Origin: Occultella glacieicola
GTDB taxonomy: Bacteria > Actinomycetota > Actinomycetes > Actinomycetales > Beutenbergiaceae
DNA length: 64,000 nucleotides
NCBI RefSeq assembly: GCF_004353825.1
Contig: NZ_SMNA01000015.1
Location: forward strand, 1-64,000
Direction: 5' to 3'
In this document: one piece after another, positions 33,403-42,587 of the stretch
Layout: each line of letters opens with the position of its first letter
How positions within the stretch are numbered: the first letter of the stretch is position 1
The notes under the pieces: generated by a model
Seen by the model: the letters and a program-made list of their open reading frames with translations, nothing else
The model's database searches: none
What the model was told of the DNA's origin: nothing
Position numbers and translations under genes: made by a program

Positions 33403-34394
33403 GCGCGGTACACCCCTTCCTCGCCGAGGAGGTGGGCGATCTTGTTGGCCACCAGGACCAGCACGAGACCGACCAGCCCCTTGACGAGCCCGACGGCGGC
33501 CGAGACACCCCAGGCGCCTCCGATCACGCCGTTGTTGTAGACGTAGGTATCGAGGACCTCGGAGACGTCCCGGCCGACGGCCTGTTGCTGCAGGAGCAGC
33601 TGCTCGAAGCCGACCGACAGCGAGTCGCCGAGCTTGAGGATCAGCAGCAGCACGATGATCGGCTTCATCCCGGGCAACGTGACGTGCCAGATCTGGCGCC
33701 ATCTGGTGGCGCCGTCCATCGCCGAGGCCTCGTACAACGACCGGTCGATCTGCGAGAGGACCGCGAGGAACAGGATCGTGGCCCAGCCGGTGTCCTTCCA
33801 GATCACCTGCGAGGTGATGAGCGCGTAGAAGGCGTCCGGGTTGCCGATGATGTCGACACCCGCCCAGCCGTGGCTGCGCAGGAAGTTGTTGATCATGCCG
33901 GCGCCGCCGAGCATCTGCTGGAACACGGCCACGACGATGACCCAGGACAGGAAGTGCGGCAGGTAGAGCACGGACTGAACGGCCTGCTTGACCTTGTTCG
34001 AGACCAGGCTGTTGAGCAGCAGCGCCAGGATGATCGGGGCCGGGAACACGAAGACCGTCTGCAGCAGCGTGATGTAGAGCGTGTTCCGCAGGGCGTTCAG
34101 GAACTCCGGATCGCCGGAGAACAGGATCGAGAAGTTCTCGAACCCGACCCACAGGCTCCGCCCGATGCCGAGGTACGGCTGGTAGTCCTGGAAGGCGATG
34201 ACATTGCCGCCCAGCGCCACGTACTGGAAGACGATCACGACCGCGATGCCGGGCAGGGCCAGGAGCAGCACCGGATGGTCGCGGCGCAGCCTCGCCCAGA
34301 AGCCCTGGCTCTCCCGGCGCGCAGGTCTGCCGGTTCCAGTGGGGTCGGGGGTGGGTGTGGGGGTCGACGCTCGCGCTTCGCGCGTCGCCGTCAT
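33399..34394 (-). CDS. Carbohydrate ABC transporter permease (LplB type)
   Basis: A 331-aa inner-membrane permease from ATG 34394; GTG 34406 is an alternative. The N-terminal ~35 residues are a polar Thr/Pro/Arg-rich extension. Six helices follow, with the EAA loop LYEASAMDGATRWRQIWHVTLPGMKP. It is the first gene of the leftward polysaccharide operon, directly downstream of the two LacI-type operators. Confidence 0.93.
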   Translation of the reverse strand: MTATREARASTPTPTPDPTGTGRPARRESQGFWARLRRDHPVLLLALPGIAVVIVFQYVALGGNVIAFQDYQPYLGIGRSLWVGFENFSILFSGDPEFLNALRNTLYITLLQTVFVFPAPIILALLLNSLVSNKVKQAVQSVLYLPHFLSWVIVVAVFQQMLGGAGMINNFLRSHGWAGVDIIGNPDAFYALITSQVIWKDTGWATILFLAVLSQIDRSLYEASAMDGATRWRQIWHVTLPGMKPIIVLLLILKLGDSLSVGFEQLLLQQQAVGRDVSEVLDTYVYNNGVIGGAWGVSAAVGLVKGLVGLVLVLVANKIAHLLGEEGVYRA

Positions 34395-34458
34395 GAGGCG
34401 CACCACGGGAGGGTGCGTGAGCCTGGTGCGTGTGCCAACACTGGCGCTCCTTCGGGCC

Positions 34459-34498
34459 TGAGTGATCGTTCACTCGGGACCTTAAGTGATCGTTCACT
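34459..34498. promoter_or_regulatory. Twin LacI-family operators between importer operon and regulator
   Basis: The 14-mer AGTGATCGTTCACT, a near-palindrome with the central CG usual for LacI-family sites, occurs at 34461-34474 and 34485-34498. The copies are 24 bases apart, a little over two helical turns. They lie between the divergent importer and LacI genes and probably repress both. Confidence 0.75.
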
Positions 34499-34520
34499 CA
34501 TCGTCAACTACAGTGTGCGG

Positions 34521-35519
34521 ATGAGCCAACCGACACGACGTCCGACGATCCGAGAGGTCGCCAAGCACGCCGGCGTGTCTCATCAGACGGTGTCCCGCTT
34601 CCTGCGGGACGACCCGACGCTGCGCCCGCAGACCCGCAAGGCCGTCGAGGACGCCGTCGGCGCGCTCGGCTACCGGCCCAATCTCGCGGCCCGTTCGATG
34701 CGCACCAGACGGTCCGGAGCGGTCGCGATCGTCCTGCCCACGATGACCGGACCGGAGCGGACGGTCGCGGCCGCCGTCGAGGAGGCCCGATCCAGCGGCT
34801 TCCGCGTCGAGGTCATCATCGGCGTCGACGAGAGCGCCGCCGCGCTGAGCGCGCGTGCTCGCGACCTGTTGGACAGCGGGCAGGTCGAGGGAGTGCTCTC
34901 CGTGGCGCCGATCGTGGCCGCGACGGATCGCGCCGGCGCCGTGATCGACACCGGCGAGTATGACCAGCGGATGCGAGCGGTGGAGGCTGTCGCCGGTGAC
35001 GTCGAGACGATGGCCTCACTCGTGCGGGCACTGGCCGATCTTGGGCACCGCCACCTCCTGCATGCCGCCGGCCCACAGGGCTGGAACTCGGCCCAGCTGC
35101 GGTTGCGCGGTTACCTGCGGGCGATCGAGGAGCTGGGCCTGACGTCGCACGGCGAGCCGGCCGGGGACTGGCACCCCGAGACCGGGATCAAGGCGATGGC
35201 GACGCTCGATGACGACTCCCCGGTCACCGCCGTGGTCGCGGCCAGCGATCGGATCGCGGCCGGCGTGCTGTCCGCGGCGGCGGATCGCGGTTGGGCCGTG
35301 CCGGACCGGATCAGCGTGACGGGCTGGGACGACATGCTGCTGATGCGGTACGCGACTCCGCCGTTGTCCACGGTCGTGGTCGACCGCGAGACTGCCGGGC
35401 GTCACGCCATGCGGCGGCTGATCGCCGCGGTCCGTGGCGAGGCGGAGCCGCCGGCGCCGGAGACCACGCTCACGCGGGTCACGCTGCGTGGGAGCTCCGG
35501 ACCGCCGCCGCGGCGGTGA
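34521..35519 (+). CDS. LacI-family transcriptional regulator
   Basis: A 332-aa repressor from ATG 34521. The N-terminal helix-turn-helix is TIREVAKHAGVSHQTVSRFL and the hinge helix contains PNLAARSMRT. The periplasmic-binding-like domain ends with VTGWDDMLLMRYATPPLSTV, the usual effector-side motif. Divergent from the polysaccharide importer with two operators in between, so it most likely senses an oligosaccharide product of the lyases or rhamnosidase. Confidence 0.92.
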   Translation: MSQPTRRPTIREVAKHAGVSHQTVSRFLRDDPTLRPQTRKAVEDAVGALGYRPNLAARSMRTRRSGAVAIVLPTMTGPERTVAAAVEEARSSGFRVEVIIGVDESAAALSARARDLLDSGQVEGVLSVAPIVAATDRAGAVIDTGEYDQRMRAVEAVAGDVETMASLVRALADLGHRHLLHAAGPQGWNSAQLRLRGYLRAIEELGLTSHGEPAGDWHPETGIKAMATLDDDSPVTAVVAASDRIAAGVLSAAADRGWAVPDRISVTGWDDMLLMRYATPPLSTVVVDRETAGRHAMRRLIAAVRGEAEPPAPETTLTRVTLRGSSGPPPRR

Positions 35520-35521
35520 CG

Positions 35522-36118
35522 TCAGTACTCGTCGGCGGGTAGGTCCACCCGCGCGGCGATCGTCCGCCGCGCCTGTTGCGCCGCCGAGCGTGCCGAACCG
35601 TCCGGGTCGTCGAGGGCGACGTCGGCGAGCGGTGCGAGATGCTCGCGTTCGCCGACCGCGCCCAGCGCCTTGGCGGCGGCCGCGCGTACCCGGGGGACGT
35701 CGTCCTCCAGAAGGGCGGCGAGCCGGTCCGCCGCGGCGCCGATCTCGCGTGACCCGGCCACCTTCGCGGCCATCTCCCGGACCCGCCAGTGCGCATCGGT
35801 GAGGGCGCCCACCAGCGCCGCCGCTGCGCCGTCGGCGGCCTCGGTGCCCTCCGCCCAGCAGTACCGCATCGCGCGAGCAGCCCACACCCGCGACCAGTGC
35901 CCGAACATCGGCCCGCGGGGACCGGTGAGATCGGTCGGCAGGGCCGCGCCGGGCCGACCGCCGATCCAGGCGAGCGGGTGGGGGCTGGCCAGCGGGTCGG
36001 CGCCGGCGAGGAGGTCGGCACACCAGCCGAGCACCTCGTCCGTGCCGAGCTCACGCTCGGCCTGGGCCACCCAGACACTCCGGTGGGCGGTGGGGTCGTC
36101 CGGACCGTCGTCGGCCAT
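35522..36118 (-). CDS. HEAT-repeat domain protein
   Basis: A 198-aa protein from ATG 36118, convergent with the LacI gene (two bases apart). Residues ~95-195 form two to three HEAT-like helix pairs (DAHWRVREMAAKVAG, DDVPRVRAAAAKALGAVGE, DDPDGSARSAAQQARRTI). The N-terminal part is helical with several Trp. HEAT repeats are protein-protein scaffolds; no catalytic motif is seen. Function unknown. Confidence 0.75.
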   Translation of the reverse strand: MADDGPDDPTAHRSVWVAQAERELGTDEVLGWCADLLAGADPLASPHPLAWIGGRPGAALPTDLTGPRGPMFGHWSRVWAARAMRYCWAEGTEAADGAAAALVGALTDAHWRVREMAAKVAGSREIGAAADRLAALLEDDVPRVRAAAAKALGAVGEREHLAPLADVALDDPDGSARSAAQQARRTIAARVDLPADEY

Positions 36119-36205
36119 GCGCCAAGCCTGCCAGCCGCTGCCCGTTCCGGTGCCCGTGCGCGCGTCGGCGGTGCGTGGGCCCGCGGTTTCGGGAAGGATC
36201 GGGGC

Positions 36206-37018
36206 ATGGCAAACCCTGGAACGGACACAGCGACCGAGTTCGGAGTCATCGTGGGGACCGACGGCGTCGCAGCCGCCCGGGCCGCGGGCGCGGACTACGT
36301 GGAGCCCACGATCGTGGGCAACCTGGTGGTGCCGGCGCCCTCCGGTGGCTGGATGCGCTCGCCGCACTACGACGGCGACCCCAGCCCGTCCTTCGCGATC
36401 CTGTTCCCGCGCGACCTGCGCCTCGCGGATCCGGACTTCCCGGTCGAGGAGATCGACGCCTATCTGGAGGCGGCGATGGCCGTCGTGGCGTCGGCGGCCC
36501 GGCCCGGCGCGAAGATCGTGTTCGGCAGCGGCGCCGCCCGCAACCGGCCCGACGGCGTCGACGTCGCCGTGGCGAGGGCGCTGCTGGCCCGCGTGCTGAC
36601 CCGTGCGCGGGACGTCGCCGCCCGGCATCAGCTGCGAGTGCTGCTCGAGCCCCTGCACACCGGTGAGACGAACATGATCAACTCGATCGCCGAGGCGGTG
36701 GCGTTCCTGGACGAGTTCGCCATCACCGACGTCCAGGTGGTGGCGGACCTGTTCCACATCATGACCGCGGGCGAGGACCTGGCCGTCGTCCGGGAGCAGG
36801 GCGCGCGGATCGGGCACGCCCACATCGCCGACTCCGGCCGCACCCCACCCGGGCAGGGGGACTGGCCGCTGCCGGCGTTCCTGAACGCGCTGCGGGCGGG
36901 CGGCTACACCGGCCCGGTGAGCGTGGAGTGCCACTTCACCGATCTCGGGCCGGAACTCGCCGGGGCCCTCGCCCACCTGCGTGAGCTCGATGCGGCGAGG
37001 GCGGTCCCGGCGAACTGA
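36206..37018 (+). CDS. Sugar phosphate isomerase/epimerase (TIM barrel, AP-endonuclease-2-like)
   Basis: A 270-aa protein from ATG 36206 with GGAAGGA upstream. Barrel signatures: GADYVEPTIVGNL, VLLEPLHTGETNMINS with the metal Glu, VVADLFHIMTAGED with metal Asp and His, IGHAHIADSGR, and SVECHFTD with the last metal Glu. The family isomerises or epimerises sugars and keto-acids. It is convergent with the second sugar ABC importer and probably processes its substrate. Confidence 0.88.
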   Translation: MANPGTDTATEFGVIVGTDGVAAARAAGADYVEPTIVGNLVVPAPSGGWMRSPHYDGDPSPSFAILFPRDLRLADPDFPVEEIDAYLEAAMAVVASAARPGAKIVFGSGAARNRPDGVDVAVARALLARVLTRARDVAARHQLRVLLEPLHTGETNMINSIAEAVAFLDEFAITDVQVVADLFHIMTAGEDLAVVREQGARIGHAHIADSGRTPPGQGDWPLPAFLNALRAGGYTGPVSVECHFTDLGPELAGALAHLRELDAARAVPAN

Positions 37019-37025
37019 GGTCCGG

Positions 37026-37895
37026 CTACTTGCCGCCGGTGGTGGCGATGCCCTGGAGCAGGTACTTCTGACCGAACAGGAACACCAGGAACAGCGGTAC
37101 CAGCGAGACGATGGACATGGCGAACATCGCTCCCCAATTGCTGCCCGAGGTCGCGTCCAGGAAGGACCGCAGGGCCAGCGGCACCGTGTACATGTCCGGG
37201 GCGGTCAGGTAGATCAGCGACGTGAAGAAGTCGCTCCAGGTCCAGATGAACGTGAAGATCGCGGCCGTCGCCAGGGCCGGCACCATCAACGGGATGATGA
37301 TCCGGAAGAAGATGCGGAAGTGCCCGCAGCCGTCGATCCGGGCCGCCTCGTCCAGCTCGCGGGGGATGCCCCGGATGAACTGGACCATGAGGAACACGAA
37401 GAAGGCGTCGGTCGCGAGGAACTTCGGCAGCACCAGCGGGAGGAACGTGTTCACCATGCCGAACGTGTTGAACACGATGTACTGGGGCACGATCACGACG
37501 TGGAACGGCAGCATGATCGTCATCAGCATGATCGCGAACCAGAGCGTACGGAGCCGGAACTTCAGCCGGGCGAATGCGTAGGCCGCGAGCGAGCAGGACA
37601 GCAGGTTCCCGATGACCGCCCCGGCGACCACGATGCCCGAGTTGACGATGTACCAGTCGAACGGGCGGGCCAGCGCCGTCCAGCCCTCGATGTAGTTGTC
37701 CAGGTAGAGCTCGTTGAGCCACAGGCCCGGGGTCCGGAAGATGACCTCGGTGGGTCGTAGGGAACTGACGAGCATCCAGACGAGCGGATAGATCATCACC
37801 AGGCTGGCGGCGATCAGCAGGGCGTGCTTGCCCGCCGAGCGCAGACGGCTGGCCGCATCGGGCCGTGGCCCGGCCATGGAATCGACGTCAGTCAT
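37026..37895 (-). CDS. Sugar ABC transporter permease (MalG type)
   Basis: A 289-aa six-helix permease starting at ATG 37895 and overlapping the upstream permease by eight bases. The EAA loop is ELDEAARIDGCGHFRIFFRIIIPLMVPA. It ends with FLFGQKYLLQGIATTGGK, typical of MalG-type partners. Confidence 0.94.
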   Translation of the reverse strand: MTDVDSMAGPRPDAASRLRSAGKHALLIAASLVMIYPLVWMLVSSLRPTEVIFRTPGLWLNELYLDNYIEGWTALARPFDWYIVNSGIVVAGAVIGNLLSCSLAAYAFARLKFRLRTLWFAIMLMTIMLPFHVVIVPQYIVFNTFGMVNTFLPLVLPKFLATDAFFVFLMVQFIRGIPRELDEAARIDGCGHFRIFFRIIIPLMVPALATAAIFTFIWTWSDFFTSLIYLTAPDMYTVPLALRSFLDATSGSNWGAMFAMSIVSLVPLFLVFLFGQKYLLQGIATTGGK

Positions 37896-38844
37896 CGTAG
37901 AACACCCAATACTTGGCGGCGAAGAAGTTGATCGCGGTGAAGGCGGCGATGATGACGAGGAGCAGCCACGCCATGGCGGAGGCGTAGCCCATCTGGAAGT
38001 TCGTGAACCCGCGCTCGTACAGGTAGAGCGTGTAGAAGAGTGTCGAGTCCGACGGGCCGCCGGACCCACCGGAGACGATGTAGGCCTGCGTGAAGGACTG
38101 GAACGCGCCGATGATCTGCAGCACGAGGTTGAAGAAGATGATCGGCGAGAGCAGCGGCAGGGTGACCCTCAGGAAGAGGTTGCGCTTGTTGGCACCGTCC
38201 AGCGCGGCGGCTTCGTAGTACATCGTCGGGATCTGCCGGAGCCCGGCGAGGAAGATCACCATGGGGGATCCGAACGTCCACACGTGCAGCAGGATCAGCG
38301 CCCAGAGCGCGTAGTCGGGATGCGAGACGTACCCGATGGTGGCGTCCACGCCGAACGCGCGAAGCATTTGGTTGATCAGGCCGTCGGTGCCGAAGATCTG
38401 CCGCCAGAGCAGGGCGATGGCGACCGAACCGCCGAGCATCGAGGGCAGGTAGAACACCGACCGGTAGAACGGCAGTCCCCGCATCCCCTTGTTCAGCAGG
38501 AGCGCGATCCCGAGGGCCACGATGAGCTGCAGGGGCACCCCGACGAGCACGTAGGTGAAGGTCACCCGAAGCGAGGTGTGCAGCCGCTCGTCCCCGAGCA
38601 TCCGCACGAGATTGTCGAAACCGGTGAAGTTCGGGGACTGGATCAGGTTGTAGTCGGTGAACGAGAGATAGAGGGACGCGAGCATCGGGCCGATCGTGAA
38701 CGCGAACAGGCCCACCAGCCAGGGCGCCAGGAAGGCATAGCCGGCCCGGTTGTCCCGCGACGCCTCCTTGCGACGGGCCGCACGTTGCTCCGGTGTCTGG
38801 TGCCCGCCCGTCTTGAGCTTTGAGAGTTCCCCGAGCGCGCTCAC
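37888..38844 (-). CDS. Sugar ABC transporter permease (MalF/UgpA type)
   Basis: A 318-aa permease from GTG 38844. The N-terminal ~30 residues are polar and basic. Six helices follow, starting at YAFLAPWLVGLFAFTIGP, with the EAA loop YEAAALDGANKRNLFLRVTLPLLSP. It lies three bases after the binding-protein gene in the same operon. Confidence 0.94.
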   Translation of the reverse strand: MSALGELSKLKTGGHQTPEQRAARRKEASRDNRAGYAFLAPWLVGLFAFTIGPMLASLYLSFTDYNLIQSPNFTGFDNLVRMLGDERLHTSLRVTFTYVLVGVPLQLIVALGIALLLNKGMRGLPFYRSVFYLPSMLGGSVAIALLWRQIFGTDGLINQMLRAFGVDATIGYVSHPDYALWALILLHVWTFGSPMVIFLAGLRQIPTMYYEAAALDGANKRNLFLRVTLPLLSPIIFFNLVLQIIGAFQSFTQAYIVSGGSGGPSDSTLFYTLYLYERGFTNFQMGYASAMAWLLLVIIAAFTAINFFAAKYWVFYDD

Positions 38845-38847
38845 GGG

Positions 38848-40161
38848 TTAGGACCCGGAGACCGCGGCGGTCAGCTCGTCGTAGAAGCCGCTGGCGGCTT
38901 CCGCCGCCGTGGAGTTCCCGAACAACATCTCGGTGGCGTAACGGAGCAGGAGGGCACCGAACTGGCCACCGCCCGGCGGGGGTGCGATCGGGGTGTCGCC
39001 GAGCTCGGGCTCGATCTCCGAGATGAACGCTGCGACCCGCTGCTGCGGGTCCGAGAGCAGGTCCGAGATGTGGGCCTGCACCTCCTGGTTGGCCGGGATG
39101 CCTCGCTCGGCGAGGTTGGCCTCGCCGGACGCCGTGCTGTTGATCAGCCAGTTGATGAACGCGACGGCGGCCTCGGGGTTCTCGGTACGGGCCGAGGCGG
39201 ACCAGAGCATGGAGGCCTTGTACCAGGCCTTGCGGGTCGTGGCGTCCCCGTCGAGGCTCGGGAAGCGCAGGATCGTGAGCTCGGCTCCGCTCGCGGTCTC
39301 GGCCGCCTCCAGCTGGTTGGACCAATACATGGCCATGCCGGTCTTGCCGGTCAGGAACATGCTCTGGTCGAACGCGACCGAGGACTCCTCCGTGATCTGG
39401 GAGGCGGACGGCATGGCGCCCGCGTCGGCGAACTTCTGTTGGAACTCCAACCACGCCGTGACGTCATCCACCTCGAAGCCCAGCTGGGCGCCCTCGAGGA
39501 AGAGTTCCTTGCCCTGCTGACGCAGCCAGGCGCTGAACATCGCGTCGTTGGAGATGATCGCCGACGTGCCGATCACCGCGCCGGCCGAGGCGTCCGTGAT
39601 CGAGGTCGCCATTGCGAGCCAGTCGTCCCAGGTCCACGTCGTGTCGTCCGGAAGCGAGATGCCGTACTGGTCGAGGAGGGCGGTGTTCACCATCACGAGC
39701 GGGGTGTTGATTCCGGCGTTGACCCCGTAGTTGGTGCCGTCGATCACGCCGGAGTCCGCCGTGCCCTCGAGGAAGTCGCTGGTGTCGAGGCCGTACTCGT
39801 CGAGGTCGAGCAGCGCTCCGCGGCCGCCGTACTCGCTGATGTAGGCCATGTCCATCTGGATCACGTCAGGCGCGGTGTTGCCGGCCGTCTGGGTGGCGAG
39901 CCGGTCCCAGTAGCTCGCCCACTCGCCCGGCTGCGCCTCGATCGAGACGTCGGGGTTCTCATCCAGGTAGGCCGCGATGGCGTTCGTGGTGTTCTCGTTG
40001 CGGACCGGGTTGCCCCACCAGGTGAACGTCAGGGAGGTGCCGTCGCCGGAGGCGTCACCCCCGCCTCCGTCGCCGGTGTCGCCGCGGCTACAGCTGGCCA
40101 GACCGAGGCCGGCGGCCCCCATCGAGGCCATGGTGAGGAACTGACGTCGTGTTGTTCTCAT
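38848..40161 (-). CDS. Sugar ABC transporter substrate-binding lipoprotein
   Basis: A 437-aa family-1 solute-binding protein from ATG 40161. It has a Tat-type signal (RRQFLTMAS) with lipobox LASC. Features include LTFTWWGNPVRNENT at the start of the mature part, APDVIQMDMAYISEYGGRGALLDL and GKTGMAMYWSNQL. It is the first gene of a three-gene sugar importer operon; no ATPase gene is present, so a shared MsmK-type ATPase is likely. Confidence 0.94.
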   Translation of the reverse strand: MRTTRRQFLTMASMGAAGLGLASCSRGDTGDGGGGDASGDGTSLTFTWWGNPVRNENTTNAIAAYLDENPDVSIEAQPGEWASYWDRLATQTAGNTAPDVIQMDMAYISEYGGRGALLDLDEYGLDTSDFLEGTADSGVIDGTNYGVNAGINTPLVMVNTALLDQYGISLPDDTTWTWDDWLAMATSITDASAGAVIGTSAIISNDAMFSAWLRQQGKELFLEGAQLGFEVDDVTAWLEFQQKFADAGAMPSASQITEESSVAFDQSMFLTGKTGMAMYWSNQLEAAETASGAELTILRFPSLDGDATTRKAWYKASMLWSASARTENPEAAVAFINWLINSTASGEANLAERGIPANQEVQAHISDLLSDPQQRVAAFISEIEPELGDTPIAPPPGGGQFGALLLRYATEMLFGNSTAAEAASGFYDELTAAVSGS

Positions 40162-40216
40162 CGGGGTGTCTCTCGTCTTCGTCGTTGAAAGGGGCCGAGT
40201 GCGCGCGGTCACGTTA

Positions 40217-40224
40217 CAACGTTG
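40217..40224. promoter_or_regulatory. Candidate LacI-type operator upstream of the second sugar importer
   Basis: CAACGTTG is a perfect 8-base palindrome inside GTTACAACGTTGGA, about 55 bases upstream of the binding-protein gene and with the central CG of LacI-family operators. No regulator gene is adjacent, so control would be from elsewhere. Confidence 0.4.
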
Positions 40225-40320
40225 GATCGAGAGACAACAAGCGAGCGGGCGCGATGATCGGAAACCGATCTCTCGCCGGGACGCTTCAGCCGGACGGCCT
40301 CCGAGCGAGGCGCCGGCGCG

Positions 40321-41244
40321 TCACGGGAGCGGGTGGACCGAACCGGAGAAGTGCACGCGGCCGCTGCGCGGGTCCCACCCGAGGTAATTGGTACCGCCCT
40401 CGGTGGGGGTCAGGTTCAGGGCAACCTGGCCCGGCAGGAGGACCGGCTTGGCGAACTCGACGTCCCACACGAACGCGTCCCCGCGGGCCGGCCCCACGGT
40501 GGCGAGGGCCCGCGACGCCGTGTACATCCCGTGGGCGATCGCCTTGGGGAACCCGAACAGCTTCGCGCTCAGCCCGGACAGGTGGATCGGGTTCCGGTCC
40601 CCGGAGACGTCGGCATAGCGGCGGCCGGTGGACGCCCCGAGTCTCCAGTTCGCCGTGATCGGCGGTAGTGGCGCGTCCGGGTCGCGCCCGCCCGCTCCGG
40701 TGGGCTTCGACCCCTCGGCGGACTCGACCAGGGCGAGGCCCTTCATCGGCTTGCCCTTGGCCAGGTACGTCGACACGCCACGCCAGAGCACGTCAAGCCC
40801 GTCGGCCTGGCCGACCTCGGTGACGAGATCCACCTGGGTGCCGGAGCGGTGCGCGCGCAGGTTCTGCGCCCACGCCCGCACCGTCAGCACGTCCTGGGCA
40901 TGGACCGGGTGGCGTTGCTCGACCCGGTTGGCCACGTGCACCATGCCCATCAGAGGTAGCGGGAAGTCCTCCCGGGCCATCACAGCCACCGCGACCGGGA
41001 ACCCGATCACATGCACGTACCCGGCGGGCAGAGTGTCCGTGCCCGCTTCCCCGAGCAGGTGCTGGTAGGCGGCGAGCTGGGCCTGGTCGACGCGCACGTT
41101 GTCGACCCGGTAGGCGACCTCCGGGAGCCGAGCCGCGAGCGGACCGGGTCGGCGCACCATCAGGCGCGCGGACCTGGCCACGGCCTGCCCGTACAGCGAG
41201 GTCAGGGACGGGACCTCCGGGAGGAGGTGCTCGCGCCCGCTCAC
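40321..41244 (-). CDS. MaoC-like enoyl-/3-hydroxyacyl-CoA dehydratase (HtdX-like)
   Basis: A 307-aa double hot-dog protein. The start GTG 41244 overlaps the fabG stop by four bases (GTGA). The C-terminal hot dog carries the hydratase-2 motif YADVSGDRNPIHLSGLSAKLFGFPKAIAHGMYT with the catalytic Asp/His pair. The N-terminal half is the non-catalytic hot dog. It hydrates or dehydrates acyl-CoA/ACP thioesters. The order with fabG and thiolase matches M. tuberculosis Rv0241c (htdX)-fabG4-fadA2. Confidence 0.88.
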   Translation of the reverse strand: MSGREHLLPEVPSLTSLYGQAVARSARLMVRRPGPLAARLPEVAYRVDNVRVDQAQLAAYQHLLGEAGTDTLPAGYVHVIGFPVAVAVMAREDFPLPLMGMVHVANRVEQRHPVHAQDVLTVRAWAQNLRAHRSGTQVDLVTEVGQADGLDVLWRGVSTYLAKGKPMKGLALVESAEGSKPTGAGGRDPDAPLPPITANWRLGASTGRRYADVSGDRNPIHLSGLSAKLFGFPKAIAHGMYTASRALATVGPARGDAFVWDVEFAKPVLLPGQVALNLTPTEGGTNYLGWDPRSGRVHFSGSVHPLP

Positions 41245-42587
41245 TGGCCCACCATGTTCTGTCCGCACACCCGCAGCACCTCACCGTTGATGCCACCGGC
41301 CTGCGGGGACGCCAGGAAGGCGATGGCCTCGGCCACGTCGACCGGCTGCCCACCCTGCTGCAACGAGTTCAGCCGACGGGCAACCTGACGGGTGAGCGTG
41401 GGGATCCGCGCCGTCATCTCGGTCTCGATGAAGCCCGGAGCCACGGCGTTCGCGGTGCCCGCCCCGGCGACCCGGCCGGCCAGCGAGCGGGTCATCCCGA
41501 TCACGGCGGCCTTGGAGAACCCGTAGTTCGTCTGACCGCGGTTGCCGGCGATCCCCGACGTCGAGGCGAGCGAGACCAGGCGCAACCCGTCCGGTGCCAG
41601 CCCGTCGGCCGCCAGGAACACGTCGTTCATGCGTAGTTGTGCCTCGATGTTCACGGCGACGACCGCGTCCCACTGCTCGGGCTTCATGTTCGCGAGCAGC
41701 TTGTCCCTGGTGATCCCGGCGTTGTGCACCACGACGTCGATCCTGCCGTAGCGGGCCCGGGCCCGCTCGATGATGCGCTCGGCCGCATCGTCGGCCGTGA
41801 TGTCCAGCTGCAGCGCGATGCCACCCACCTCGTTCATCACGGTGGCCAACGACTCTCCGGCCGCCGGCACGTCCACGCCGAGCACCTGCGCGCCGTCGCG
41901 GTGCAGCACGCGTGCGATCTCCGCGCCGATGCCGCGTGCGGCACCCGTCACGACGGCGACCCGGCCCTCGAGCGGACGCGTCCAGTCGGCCGGTGCGGCG
42001 CCGTCGGGCGTGCTCACCCGCACGAACTGGCCGTCCACGAAGGCCGAGCGGGCGGACAGCAGGAACCGCAGGGCCCCGACGGCGGAGGGCGCGTCGGGGC
42101 TGACCGTCTCGCCGAGCACGACGCCGTTGCCGGTCGCACCGGCGCGCAGTTCCTTCGCGACCGAGCGCAGCAAGCCGTCCACGCCGTGGCGGACCGCCGC
42201 GACGGCCGGCTCGTCCTCCGGACCCGCGGCCCGCGAGACGGTGACGACGCGGCCGCCCGGAGCCAGTGAGCGCAGCACGGACCCGAGGGCGCGAACCCGC
42301 TGGGAGGCCTGCTCGGGGCTGGTCAGGTCGGTCAGCACGACCACCACGGCGCCGACCTTGCCCTCGGGCGCATTCCGGTGCACGTCAAGGTCCCAGCCCA
42401 GCAGGACCCGGGCGATCGCGTCCGTGTCCGGCCCCTCGCCGATGACCAGCGTCCGGCCCGGGACCAGCGGGGTGTCGACGGCCGACGGGTCCGTGCGGCG
42501 CAGGTGCGCCGGACGCGGCAGGCCGAGCTTGGTGGCGAGCGTCTTGGTGATGCCCGAGTTCACGAGTTCGAGGTAGGCGTCGCTCAT
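41241..42587 (-). CDS. fabG4: High-molecular-weight 3-oxoacyl-(ACP/CoA) reductase, FabG4-like
   Basis: A 448-aa protein, about 200 residues longer than normal FabG. The N-terminal ~200 residues are a flavodoxin-like domain (PLVPGRTLVIGEGPDTDAIA, VVVVLTDLTSPEQ), as in mycobacterial FabG4. The C-terminal SDR domain has the cofactor motif TGAARGIGAE, NAG in VVHNAGITRD, catalytic Ser342, Tyr355 and Lys359 (NYGFSKAA), and APGFIETEM. It reduces 3-oxoacyl thioesters. The start ATG 42587 overlaps the thiolase stop as ATGA. Confidence 0.9.
   Translation of the reverse strand: MSDAYLELVNSGITKTLATKLGLPRPAHLRRTDPSAVDTPLVPGRTLVIGEGPDTDAIARVLLGWDLDVHRNAPEGKVGAVVVVLTDLTSPEQASQRVRALGSVLRSLAPGGRVVTVSRAAGPEDEPAVAAVRHGVDGLLRSVAKELRAGATGNGVVLGETVSPDAPSAVGALRFLLSARSAFVDGQFVRVSTPDGAAPADWTRPLEGRVAVVTGAARGIGAEIARVLHRDGAQVLGVDVPAAGESLATVMNEVGGIALQLDITADDAAERIIERARARYGRIDVVVHNAGITRDKLLANMKPEQWDAVVAVNIEAQLRMNDVFLAADGLAPDGLRLVSLASTSGIAGNRGQTNYGFSKAAVIGMTRSLAGRVAGAGTANAVAPGFIETEMTARIPTLTRQVARRLNSLQQGGQPVDVAEAIAFLASPQAGGINGEVLRVCGQNMVGQ

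Noticed and set aside
35500-35519. CCGCCGCGGCGG palindrome at the end of the LacI gene
   Set aside because: It is made of simple CCG/CGG codons inside the reading frame with no other sign of a binding site or terminator.
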